Part shown: piece after piece, positions 41,601 to 56,600 of the stretch
How the letters are laid out: every line of letters starts with the position of its first letter
Numbering within the stretch: position 1 is the stretch's first letter
Origin: Loxodes magnus
Taxonomy: Eukaryota; Ciliophora; Karyorelictea; Loxodida; Loxodidae
Assembly (NCBI GenBank): GCA_946699065.1
Contig: CAMPDV010000456.1
Location: 1 to 64,000 of the forward strand
Length of the DNA stretch: 64,000 nt
Direction: 5' to 3'
Made by a program: the position numbers and the translations under genes
The notes under the pieces: generated by a model
Seen by the model: the letters and a program-made list of their open reading frames with translations, nothing else
Databases searched by the model: none
Told to the model about the DNA's origin: nothing

Positions 41601-44600
41601 ATCATCACTTCCCGATACGATGAACTCTGAATCACTGGATATAGCCACAGCATATACAGAATAAGTGTGACCACTCATGGTCTTACAGGTACATGTCTTG
41701 ACGTCCCATAGTCTCACCGTCTTATCATAACTTCCCGATACGATGAACTCTGAATCACTGGATATAGCCACAGCATTTACATAACTAGTGTGACCACTCA
41801 TGGTCTTACAGGTACCTGTCTTGACGTCCCATAGTCTCACCGCCTTATCTCTACTTCCCGATACGATGAACTCTGAATCACTGGATATAGCCACAGCATT
41901 TACATAACTAGTGTGACCACTCATGGTCTTACAGGTACCTGTCTTGACGTCCCATAGTCTCACCGTCTAATCATAACTTCCCGATACGATGAACTCTAAA
42001 TCACTGGATGTAGCAACAGCATTTACATAACTAGTGTGACCACTCATGGTCTTACAGGTACCTGTCTTGACGTCCCATAGTCTCACCGTCTAATCATCAC
42101 TTCCCGATACGATGAACTCTGAATCACTGGATATAGCCACAGCATATACAGAATAAGTGTGACCACTCATGGTCTTACAGGTACATGTCTTGACGTCCCA
42201 TAGTCTCACCGTCTTATCATAACTTCCCGATACGATGAACTCTGAATCACTGGATATAGCCACAGCATTTACATAACTAGTGTGACCACTCATGGTCTTA
42301 CAGGTACCTGTCTTGACGTCCCATAGTCTCACCGTCTTATCTAAACTTCCCGATACGATGAACTCTGAATCACTGGATATAGCCACAGCATTTACATAAC
42401 TAGTGTGACCACTCATGGTCTTACAGGTACCTGTCTTGACGTCCCATAGTCTCACCGTCTTATCTAAACTTCCCGATACGATGAACTCTAAATCACTGGA
42501 TATAGCCACAGCATTTACATAACTAGTGTGACCACTCATGGTCTTACAGGTACCTGTCTTGACGTCCCATAGTCTCACCGTATAATCTCCACTTCCCGAT
42601 ACGATGAACTCTGAATCACTGGATATAGCCACAGCATTTACATAACTAGTGTGACCACTCATGGTCTTACAGGTACCTGTCTTGACGTCCCATAGTCTCA
42701 CCGTCTAATCATCACTTCCCGATACGATGAACTCTGAATCACTGGATATAGCCACAGCATTTACATAACTAGTGTGACCACTCATGGTCTTACAGGTACC
42801 TGTCTTGACGTCCCATAGTCTCACCGTATAATCTCCACTTCCCGATACGATGAACTCTGAATCACTGGATATAGCCACAGCATTTACATAACTAGTGTGA
42901 CCACTCATGGTCTTACAGGTACCTGTCTTGACGTCCCATAGTCTCACCGTATAATCTCCACTTCCCGATACGATGAACTCTGAATCACTGGATATAGCCA
43001 CAGCATTTACATAACTAGTGTGACCACTCATGGTCTTACAGGTACCTGTCTTGACGTCCCATAGTCTCACCGTCTAATCATAACTTCCCGATACGATGAA
43101 CTCTGAATCACTGGATAAAGCAACAGCATTTACATAACTAGTGTGACCACTCATGGTCTTACAGGTACCTGTCTTGACGTCCCATAGTCTCACCGTATAA
43201 TCTCCACTTCCCGATACGATGAACTCTGAATCACTGGATATAGCAACAGCATTTACATAACTAGTGTGACCACTCATGGTCTTACAGGTACATGTCTTGA
43301 CGTCCCATAGTCTCACCGTCTAATCATAACTTCCCGATACGATGAACTCTGAATCACTGGATATAGCCACAGCATTTACATAACTAGTGTGACCACTCAT
43401 GGTCTTACAGGTACCTGTCTTGACGTCCCATAGTCTCACCGTCTAATCATAACTTCCCGATACGATGAACTCTGAATCACTGGATATATCCACAGATAAT
43501 ACATAATCTGTGTGACCACTCATGGTCTTACAGGTACCTGTCTTGACGTCCCATAGTCTCACCGTCTTATCATAACTTCCCGATACGATGAACTCTGAAT
43601 CACTGGATATAGCCACAGCATTTACATAACTAGTGTGACCACTCATGGTCTTACAGGTACCTGTCTTGACGTCCCATAGTCTCACCGTCTTATCATAACT
43701 TCCCGATACGATGAACTCTGAATCACTGGATATAGCCACAGATAATACAGAACTAGTGTGACCACTCATGGTCTTACAGGTACCTGTCTTGACGTCCCAT
43801 AGTCTCACCGTCTTATCTAAACTTCCCAATACGATGAACTCTGAATCACTGGATATAGCAACAGCATTTACATAACTAGTGTGACCACTCATGGTCTTAC
43901 AGGTACCTGTCTTGACGTCCCATAGTCTCACCGTCTTATCTAAACTTCCCGATACGATGAACTCTGAATCACTGGATATAGCCACAGCATTTACATAACT
44001 AGTGTGACCACTCATGGTCTTACAGGTACCTGTCTTGACGTCCCATAGTCTCACCGTCTTATCATGACTTCCCGATACGATGAACTCTGAATCACTGGAT
44101 ATAGCCACAGCATTTACATAACTAGTGTGACCACTCATGGTCTTACAGGTACCTGTCTTGACGTCCCATAGTCTCACCGTATAATCTCCACTTCCCGATA
44201 CGATGAACTCTGAATCACTGGATATAGCCACAGCATTTACATAACTAGTGTGACCACTCATGGTCTTACAGGTACCTGTCTTGACGTCCCATAGTCTCAC
44301 CGTCTAATCATAACTTCCCGATACGATGAACTCTAAATCACTGGATGTAGCAACAGCATTTACATAACTAGTGTGACCACTCATGGTCTTACAGGTACCT
44401 GTCTTGACGTCCCATAGTCTCACCGTCTAATCATAACTTCCCGATACGATGAACTCTGAATCACTGGATATATCCACAGATAATACATAATCTGTGTGAC
44501 CACTCATGGTCTTACAGGTACCTGTCTTGACGTCCCATAGTCTCACCGTCTTATCATAACTTCCCGATACGATGAACTCTGAATCACTGGATATAGCCAC

Positions 44601-47600
44601 AGCATTTACATAACTAGTGTGACCACTCATGGTCTTACAGGTACCTGTCTTGACGTCCCATAGTCTCACCGTCTTATCATAACTTCCCGATACGATGAAC
44701 TCTGAATCACTGGATATAGCCACAGATAATACAGAACTAGTGTGACCACTCATGGTCTTACAGGTACCTGTCTTGACGTCCCATAGTCTCACCGTCTTAT
44801 CTAAACTTCCCAATACGATGAACTCTGAATCACTGGATATAGCAACAGCATTTACATAACTAGTGTGACCACTCATGGTCTTACAGGTACCTGTCTTGAC
44901 GTCCCATAGTCTCACCGTCTTATCTAAACTTCCCGATACGATGAACTCTGAATCACTGGATATAGCCACAGCATTTACATAACTAGTGTGACCACTCATG
45001 GTCTTACAGGTACCTGTCTTGACGTCCCATAGTCTCACCGTCTTATCATGACTTCCCGATACGATGAACTCTGAATCACTGGATATAGCCACAGCATTTA
45101 CATAACTAGTGTGACCACTCATGGTCTTACAGGTACCTGTCTTGACGTCCCATAGTCTCACCGTATAATCTCTACTTCCCGATACGATGAACTCTGAATC
45201 ACTGGATATAGCCACAGCATTTACATAACTAGTGTGACCACTCATGGTCTTACAGGTACCTGTCTTGACGTCCCATAGTCTCACCGTCTTATCATAACTT
45301 CCCGATACGATGAACTCTGAATCACTGGATATAGCCACAGATAATACAGAACTAGTGTGACCACTCATGGTCTTACAGGTACCTGTCTTGACGTCCCATA
45401 GTCTCACCGTCTTATCTAAACTTCCCAATACGATGAACTCTGAATCACTGGATATAGCAACAGCATTTACATAACTAGTGTGACCACTCATGGTCTTACA
45501 GGTACCTGTCTTGACGTCCCATAGTCTCACCGTCTTATCTAAACTTCCCGATACGATGAACTCTGAATCACTGGATATAGCCACAGCATTTACATAACTA
45601 GTGTGACCACTCATGGTCTTACAGGTACCTGTCTTGACGTCCCATAGTCTCACCGTCTTATCATGACTTCCCGATACGATGAACTCTGAATCACTGGATA
45701 TAGCCACAGCATTTACATAACTAGTGTGACCACTCATGGTCTTACAGGTACCTGTCTTGACGTCCCATAGTCTCACCGTATAATCTCCACTTCCCGATAC
45801 GATGAACTCTGAATCACTGGATATAGCCACAGCATTTACATAACTAGTGTGACCACTCATGGTCTTACAGGTACCTGTCTTGACGTCCCATAGTCTCACC
45901 GTCTTATCATAACTTCCCGATACGATGAACTCTGAATCACTGGATATAGCCACAGCATTTACATAACTAGTGTGACCACTCATGGTCTTACAGGTACCTG
46001 TCTTGACGTCCCATAGTCTCACCGTCTTATCATAACTTCCCGATACGATGAACTCTGAATCACTGGATATAGCCACAGATAATACAGAACTAGTGTGACC
46101 ACTCATGGTCTTACAGGTACCTGTCTTGACGTCCCATAGTCTCACCGTCTTATCTAAACTTCCCAATACGATGAACTCTGAATCACTGGATATAGCAACA
46201 GCATTTACATAACTAGTGTGACCACTCATGGTCTTACAGGTACCTGTCTTGACGTCCCATAGTCTCACCGTATAATCTCTACTTCCCGATACGATGAACT
46301 CTGAATCACTGGATATAGCCACAGCATTTACATAACTAGTGTGACCACTCATGGTCTTACAGGTACCTGTCTTGACGTCCCATAGTCTCACCGTCTTATC
46401 ATGACTTCCCGATACGATGAACTCTGAATCACTGGATATAGCCACAGCATTTACATAACTAGTGTGACCACTCATGGTCTTACAGGTACCTGTCTTGACG
46501 TCCCATAGTCTCACCGTATAATCTCCACTTCCCGATACGATGAACTCTGAATCACTGGATATAGCCACAGCATTTACATAACTAGTGTGACCACTCATGG
46601 TCTTACAGGTACCTGTCTTGACGTCCCATAGTCTCACCGTCTAATCATAACTTCCCGATACGATGAACTCTAAATCACTGGATGTAGCAACAGCATTTAC
46701 ATAACTAGTGTGACCACTCATGGTCTTACAGGTACCTGTCTTGACGTCCCATAGTCTCACCGTCTAATCATCACTTCCCGATACGATGAACTCTGAATCA
46801 CTGGATATATCCACAGATAATACATAATCTGTGTGACCACTCATGGTCTTACAGGTACCTGTCTTGACGTCCCATAGTCTCACCGTCTTATCATAACTTC
46901 CCGATACGATGAACTCTGAATCACTGGATATAGCCACAGCATTTACATAACTAGTGTGACCACTCATGGTCTTACAGGTACCTGTCTTGACGTCCCATAG
47001 TCTCACCGCCTTATCTCTACTTCCCGATACGATGAACTCTGAATCACTGGATATAGCCACAGCATTTACATAACTAGTGTGACCACTCATGGTCTTACAG
47101 GTACCTGTCTTGACGTCCCATAGTCTCACCGTCTAATCATAACTTCCCGATACGATGAACTCTGAATCACTGGATATAGCGACAGCATTTACATAACTAG
47201 TGTGACCACTCATGGTCTTACAGGTACCTGTCTTGACGTCCCATAGTCTCACCGTCTAATCATCACTTCCCGATACGATGAACTCTGAATCACTGGATAT
47301 ATCCACAGATAATACATAATCTGTGTGACCACTCATGGTCTTACAGGTACCTGTCTTGACGTCCCATAGTCTCACCGTATAATCTCCACTTCCCGATACG
47401 ATGAACTCTGAATCACTGGATATAGCCACAGCATTTACATAACTAGTGTGACCACTCATGGTCTTACAGGTACCTGTCTTGACGTCCCATAGTCTCACCG
47501 CCTTATCTCTACTTCCCGATACGATGAACTCTGAATCACTGGATATAGCCACAGCATTTACATAACTAGTGTGACCACTCATGGTCTTACAGGTACCTGT

Positions 47601-50600
47601 CTTGACGTCCCATAGTCTCACCGTATAATCTCCACTTCCCGATACGATGAACTCTGAATCACTGGATATAGCCACAGCATTTACATAACTAGTGTGACCA
47701 CTCATGGTCTTACAGGTACCTGTCTTGACGTCCCATAGTCTCACCGTATAATCTCCACTTCCCGATACGATGAACTCTGAATCACTGGATATAGCCACAG
47801 CATTTACATAACTAGTGTGACCACTCATGGTCTTACAGGTACCTGTCTTGACGTCCCATAGTCTCACCGTCTAATCATAACTTCCCGATACGATGAACTC
47901 TGAATCACTGGATAAAGCAACAGCATTTACATAACTAGTGTGACCACTCATGGTCTTACAGGTACCTGTCTTGACGTCCCATAGTCTCACCGTATAATCT
48001 CCACTTCCCGATACGATGAACTCTGAATCACTGAATATAGCAACAGCATTTACATAACTAGTGTGACCACTCATGGTCTTACAGGTACATGTCTTGACGT
48101 CCCATAGTCTCACCGTCTTATCATAACTTCCCGATACGATGAACTCTGAATCACTGGATATAGCCACAGCATTTACATAACTAGTGTGACCACTCATGGT
48201 CTTACAGGTACCTGTCTTGACGTCCCATAGTCTCACCGCCTTATCTCTACTTCCCGATACGATGAACTCTGAATCACTGGATATAGCCACAGCATTTACA
48301 TAACTAGTGTGACCACTCATGGTCTTACAGGTACCTGTCTTGACGTCCCATAGTCTCACCGTCTAATCATAACTTCCCGATACGATGAACTCTAAATCAC
48401 TGGATGTAGCAACAGCATTTACATAACTAGTGTGACCACTCATGGTCTTACAGGTACCTGTCTTGACGTCCCATAGTCTCACCGTCTAATCATCACTTCC
48501 CGATACGATGAACTCTGAATCACTGGATATAGCCACAGCATATACAGAATAAGTGTGACCACTCATGGTCTTACAGGTACATGTCTTGACGTCCCATAGT
48601 CTCACCGTCTTATCATAACTTCCCGATACGATGAACTCTGAATCACTGGATATAGCCACAGCATTTACATAACTAGTGTGACCACTCATGGTCTTACAGG
48701 TACCTGTCTTGACGTCCCATAGTCTCACCGTCTTATCTAAACTTCCCGATACGATGAACTCTGAATCACTGGATATAGCCACAGCATTTACATAACTAGT
48801 GTGACCACTCATGGTCTTACAGGTACCTGTCTTGACGTCCCATAGTCTCACCGTATAATCTCCACTTCCCGATACGATGAACTCTGAATCACTGGATATA
48901 GCCACAGCATTTACATAACTAGTGTGACCACTCATGGTCTTACAGGTACCTGTCTTGACGTCCCATAGTCTCACCGTCTAATCATAACTTCCCGATACGA
49001 TGAACTCTAAATCACTGGATGTAGCAACAGCATTTACATAACTAGTGTGACCACTCATGGTCTTACAGGTACCTGTCTTGACGTCCCATAGTCTCACCGT
49101 CTAATCATAACTTCCCGATACGATGAACTCTGAATCACTGGATATATCCACAGATAATACATAATCTGTGTGACCACTCATGGTCTTACAGGTACCTGTC
49201 TTGACGTCCCATAGTCTCACCGTCTAATCATAACTTCCCGATACGATGAACTCTAAATCACTGGATATAGCCACAGCATTTACATAACTAGTGTGACCAC
49301 TCATGGTCTTACAGGTACCTGTCTTGACGTCCCATAGTCTCACCGTATAATCTCCACTTCCCGATACGATGAACTCTGAATCACTGGATATAGCCACAGC
49401 ATTTACATAACTAGTGTGACCACTCATGGTCTTACAGGTACCTGTCTTGACGTCCCATAGTCTCACCGTATAATCTCCACTTCCCGATACGATGAACTCT
49501 GAATCACTGGATATAGCCACAGCATTTACATAACTAGTGTGACCACTCATGGTCTTACAGGTACCTGTCTTGACGTCCCATAGTCTCACCGTCTTATCAT
49601 AACTTCCCGATACGATGAACTCTGAATCACTGGATATAGCCACAGCATTTACATAACTAGTGTGACCACTCATGGTCTTACAGGTACCTGTCTTGACGTC
49701 CCATAGTCTCACCGTCTTATCTAAACTTCCCGATACGATGAACTCTGAATCACTGGATATAGCCACAGCATTTACATAACTAGTGTGACCACTCATGGTC
49801 TTACAGGTACCTGTCTTGACGTCCCATAGTCTCACCGTCTTATCTAAACTTCCCGATACGATGAACTCTAAATCACTGGATATAGCCACAGCATTTACAT
49901 AACTAGTGTGACCACTCATGGTCTTACAGGTACCTGTCTTGACGTCCCATAGTCTCACCGTATAATCTCCACTTCCCGATACGATGAACTCTGAATCACT
50001 GGATATAGCCACAGCATTTACATAACTAGTGTGACCACTCATGGTCTTACAGGTACCTGTCTTGACGTCCCATAGTCTCACCGTATAATCTCCACTTCCC
50101 GATACGATGAACTCTGAATCACTGGATATAGCCACAGCATTTACATAACTAGTGTGACCACTCATGGTCTTACAGGTACCTGTCTTGACGTCCCATAGTC
50201 TCACCGTATAATCTCCACTTCCCGATACGATGAACTCTGAATCACTGGATATAGCCACAGCATTTACATAACTAGTGTGACCACTCATGGTCTTACAGGT
50301 ACCTGTCTTGACGTCCCATAGTCTCACCGTCTAATCATAACTTCCCGATACGATGAACTCTGAATCACTGGATATAGCCACAGCATTTACATAACTAGTG
50401 TGACCACTCATGGTCTTACAGGTACCTGTCTTGACGTCCCATAGTCTCACCGTCTAATCATAACTTCCCGATACGATGAACTCTGAATCACTGGATAAAG
50501 CAACAGCATTTACATAACTAGTGTGACCACTCATGGTCTTACAGGTACCTGTCTTGACGTCCCATAGTCTCACCGTATAATCTCCACTTCCCGATACGAT

Positions 50601-53600
50601 GAACTCTGAATCACTGAATATAGCAACAGCATTTACATAACTAGTGTGACCACTCATGGTCTTACAGGTACATGTCTTGACGTCCCATAGTCTCACCGTC
50701 TTATCTAAACTTCCCGATACGATGAACTCTGAATCACTGGATATAGCCACAGCATTTACATAACTAGTGTGACCACTCATGGTCTTACAGGTACCTGTCT
50801 TGACGTCCCATAGTCTCACCGTCTAATCATAACTTCCCGATACGATGAACTCTGAATCACTGGATATATCCACAGATAATACATAATCTGTGTGACCACT
50901 CATGGTCTTACAGGTACCTGTCTTGACGTCCCATAGTCTCACCGTCTTATCTAAACTTCCCGATACGATGAACTCTGAATCACTGGATATAGCCACAGCA
51001 TTTACATAACTAGTGTGACCACTCATGGTCTTACAGGTACCTGTCTTGACGTCCCATAGTCTCACCGTCTAATCATAACTTCCCGATACGATGAACTCTG
51101 AATCACTGGATATATCCACAGATAATACATAATCTGTGTGACCACTCATGGTCTTACAGGTACCTGTCTTGACGTCCCATAGTCTCACCGTCTTATCATA
51201 ACTTCCCGATACGATGAACTCTGAATCACTGGATATAGCCACAGATCATACATAACTAGTGTGACCACTCATGGTCTTACAGGTACCTGTCTTGACGTCC
51301 CATAGTCTCACCGTATAATCTAAACTTCCCGATACGATGAACTCTGAATCACTGGATATAGCCACAGCATTTACATAACTAGTGTGACCACTCATGGTCT
51401 TACAGGTACCTGTCTTGACGTCCCATAGTCTCACCGTCTAATCATAACTTCCCGATACGATGAACTCTGAATCACTGGATATAGCAACAGCATTTACATA
51501 ACTAGTGTGACCACTCATGGTCTTACAGGTACCTGTCTTGACGTCCCATAGTCTCACCGTCTTATCATCACTTCCCGATACGATGAACTCTGAATCACTG
51601 AATATAGCAACAGCATTTACATAACTAGTGTGACCACTCATGGTCTTACAGGTACCTGTCTTGACGTCCCATAGTCTCACCGTCTAATCATCACTTCCCG
51701 ATACGATGAACTCTGAATCACTGGATATAGCCACAGCATATACAGAATAAGTGTGACCACTCATGGTCTTACAGGTACATGTCTTGACGTCCCATAGTCT
51801 CACCGTCTTATCATAACTTCCCGATACGATGAACTCTGAATCACTGGATATAGCCACAGCATTTACATAACTAGTGTGACCACTCATGGTCTTACAGGTA
51901 CCTGTCTTGACGTCCCATAGTCTCACCGTATAATCATCACTTCCCGATACGATGAACTCTGAATCACTGGATATATCCACAGATAATACATAATCTGTGT
52001 GACCACTCATGGTCTTACAGGTACCTGTCTTGACGTCCCATAGTCTCACCGTATAATCTAAACTTCCCGATACGATGAACTCTGAATCACTGGATATAGC
52101 CACAGCATTTACATAACTAGTGTGACCACTCATGGTCTTACAGGTACCTGTCTTGACGTCCCATAGTCTCACCGTCTTATCTAAACTTCCCGATACGATG
52201 AACTCTGAATCACTGGATATAGCCACAGCATTTACATAACTAGTGTGACCACTCATGGTCTTACAGGTACCTGTCTTGACGTCCCATAGTCTCACCGTCT
52301 TATCTAAACTTCCCGATACGATGAACTCTGAATCACTGGATATAGCCACAGATAATACAGAACTAGTGTGACCACTCATGGTCTTACAGGTACCTGTCTT
52401 GACGTCCCATAGTCTCACCGTCTTATCTAAACTTCCCGATACGATGAACTCTGAATCACTGGATATAGCCACAGCATTTACATAACTAGTGTGACCACTC
52501 ATGGTCTTACAGGTACCTGTCTTGACGTCCCATAGTCTCACCGTATAATCTCCACTTCCCGATACGATGAACTCTGAATCACTGGATATAGCCACAGATA
52601 ATACAGAACTAGTGTGACCACTCATGGTCTTACAGGTACCTGTCTTGACGTCCCATAGTCTCACCGCCTTATCTCTACTTCCCGATACGATGAACTCTGA
52701 ATCACTGGATATAGCCACAGCATTTACATAACTAGTGTGACCACTCATGGTCTTACAGATACCTGTCTTGACGTCCCATAGTCTCACCGTCTAATCATAA
52801 CTTCCCGATACGATGAACTCTAAATCACTGGATGTAGCAACAGCATTTACATAACTAGTGTGACCACTCATGGTCTTACAGGTACCTGTCTTGACGTCCC
52901 ATAGTCTCACCGTCTAATCATCACTTCCCGATACGATGAACTCTGAATCACTGGATATATCCACAGATAATACATAATCTGTGTGACCACTCATGGTCTT
53001 ACAGGTACCTGTCTTGACGTCCCATAGTCTCACCGTCTTATCATAACTTCCCGATACGATGAACTCTGAATCACTGGATATAGCCACAGCATTTACATAA
53101 CTAGTGTGACCACTCATGGTCTTACAGGTACCTGTCTTGACGTCCCATAGTCTCACCGCCTTATCTCTACTTCCCGATACGATGAACTCTGAATCACTGG
53201 ATATAGCCACAGCATTTACATAACTAGTGTGACCACTCATGGTCTTACAGGTACCTGTCTTGACGTCCCATAGTCTCACCGTCTAATCATAACTTCCCGA
53301 TACGATGAACTCTAAATCACTGGATGTAGCAACAGCATTTACATAACTAGTGTGACCACTCATGGTCTTACAGGTACCTGTCTTGACGTCCCATAGTCTC
53401 ACCGCCTTATCTCTACTTCCCGATACGATGAACTCTGAATCACTGGATATAGCCACAGCATTTACATAACTAGTGTGACCACTCATGGTCTTACAGGTAC
53501 CTGTCTTGACGTCCCATAGTCTCACCGTCTAATCATCACTTCCCGATACGATGAACTCTGAATCACTGGATATAGCCACAGATAATACAGAACTAGTGTG

Positions 53601-56600
53601 ACCACTCATGGTCTTACAGGTACATGTCTTGACGTCCCATAGTCTCACCGTCTAATCATAACTTCCCGATACGATGAACTCTGAATCACTGGATATAGCC
53701 ACAGCATTTACATAACTAGTGTGACCACTCATGGTCTTACAGGTACCTGTCTTGACGTCCCATAGTCTCACCGCCTTATCTCTACTTCCCGATACGATGA
53801 ACTCTGAATCACTGGATATAGCCACAGCATTTACATAACTAGTGTGACCACTCATGGTCTTACAGGTACCTGTCTTGACGTCCCATAGTCTCACCGTATA
53901 ATCTCCACTTCCCGATACGATGAACTCTGAATCACTGGATATAGCCACAGATAATACAGAACTAGTGTGACCACTCATGGTCTTACAGGTACCTGTCTTG
54001 ACGTCCCATAGTCTCACCGTCTAATCATCACTTCCCGATACGATGAACTCTGAATCACTGGATATAGCCACAGCATATACAGAATAAGTGTGACCACTCA
54101 TGGTCTTACAGGTACATGTCTTGACGTCCCATAGTCTCACCGTATAATCTCCACTTCCCGATACGATGAACTCTGAATCACTGGATATAGCCACAGCATT
54201 TACATAACTAGTGTGACCACTCATGGTCTTACAGGTACCTGTCTTGACGTCCCATAGTCTCACCGTCTTATCTAAACTTCCCGATACGATGAACTCTAAA
54301 TCACTGGATATAGCCACAGCATTTACATAACTAGTGTGACCACTCATGGTCTTACAGGTACCTGTCTTGACGTCCCATAGTCTCACCGTATAATCTCCAC
54401 TTCCCGATACGATGAACTCTGAATCACTGGATATAGCCACAGCATTTACATAACTAGTGTGACCACTCATGGTCTTACAGGTACCTGTCTTGACGTCCCA
54501 TAGTCTCACCGTCTTATCATAACTTCCCGATACGATGAACTCTGAATCACTGGATATAGCCACAGCATTTACATAACTAGTGTGACCACTCATGGTCTTA
54601 CAGGTACCTGTCTTGACGTCCCATAGTCTCACCGTATAATCTCCACTTCCCGATACGATGAACTCTGAATCACTGGATATAGCCACAGCATTTACATAAC
54701 TAGTGTGACCACTCATGGTCTTACAGGTACCTGTCTTGACGTCCCATAGTCTCACCGTATAATCTCCACTTCCCGATACGATGAACTCTGAATCACTGAA
54801 TATAGCAACAGCATTTACATAACTAGTGTGACCACTCATGGTCTTACAGGTACATGTCTTGACGTCCCATAATCTCACCGTCTTATCTAAACTTCCCGAT
54901 ACGATGAACTCTGAATCACTGGATATAGCCACAGCATTTACATAACTAGTGTGACCACTCATGGTCTTACAGGTACCTGTCTTGACGTCCCATAGTCTCA
55001 CCGTATAATCTCCACTTCCCGATACGATGAACTCTGAATCACTGAATATAGCAACAGCATTTACATAACTAGTGTGACCACTCATGGTCTTACAGGTACA
55101 TGTCTTGACGTCCCATAGTCTCACCGCCTTATCTCTACTTCCCGATACGATGAACTCTGAATCACTGGATATAGCCACAGCATTTACATAACTAGTGTGA
55201 CCACTCATGGTCTTACAGGTACCTGTCTTGACGTCCCATAGTCTCACCGTCTAATCATAACTTCCCGATACGATGAACTCTGAATCACTGGATATATCCA
55301 CAGATAATACATAATCTGTGTGACCACTCATGGTCTTACAGGTACCTGTCTTGACGTCCCATAGTCTCACCGTCTAATCATCACTTCCCGATACGATGAA
55401 CTCTGAATCACTGGATATAGCCACAGCATTTACATAACTAGTGTGACCACTCATGGTCTTACAGGTACCTGTCTTGACGTCCCATAGTCTCACCGTATAA
55501 TCTCCACTTCCCGATACGATGAACTCTGAATCACTGGATATATCCACAGATAATACATAATCTGAGTGACCACTCATGGTCTTACAGGTACCTGTCTTGA
55601 CGTCCCATAGTCTCACCGTATAATCTCCACTTCCCGATACGATGAACTCTGAATCACTGGATATAGCCACAGCATTTACATAACTAGTGTGACCACTCAT
55701 GGTCTTACAGGTACCTGTCTTGACGTCCCATAGTCTCACCGCCTTATCTCTACTTCCCGATACGATGAACTCTGAATCACTGGATATAGCCACAGCATTT
55801 ACATAACTAGTGTGACCACTCATGGTCTTACAGGTACCTGTCTTGACGTCCCATAGTCTCACCGTATAATCTCCACTTCCCGATACGATGAACTCTGAAT
55901 CACTGGATATAGCCACAGCATTTACATAACTAGTGTGACCACTCATGGTCTTACAGGTACATGTCTTGACGTCCCATAGTCTCACCGTCTTATCTAAACT
56001 TCCCGATACGATGAACTCTGAATCACTGGATATAGCCACAGCATTTACATAACTAGTGTGACCACTCATGGTCTTACAGGTACCTGTCTTGACGTCCCAT
56101 AGTCTCACCGTCTAATCATAACTTCCCGATACGATGAACTCTGAATCACTGGATATAGCCACAGCATTTACATAACTAGTGTGACCACTCATGGTCTTAC
56201 AGGTACCTGTCTTGACGTCCCATAGTCTCACCGTCTAATCATCACTTCCCGATACGATGAACTCTGAATCACTGGATATAGCCACAGCATATACAGAATA
56301 AGTGTGACCACTCATGGTCTTACAGGTACATGTCTTGACGTCCCATAGTCTCACCGTATAATCTCCACTTCCCGATACGATGAACTCTGAATCACTGGAT
56401 ATAGCCACAGCATTTACATAACTAGTGTGACCACTCATGGTCTTACAGGTACCTGTCTTGACGTCCCATAGTCTCACCGTCTTATCTAAACTTCCCGATA
56501 CGATGAACTCTAAATCACTGGATATAGCCACAGCATTTACATAACTAGTGTGACCACTCATGGTCTTACAGGTACCTGTCTTGACGTCCCATAGTCTCAC

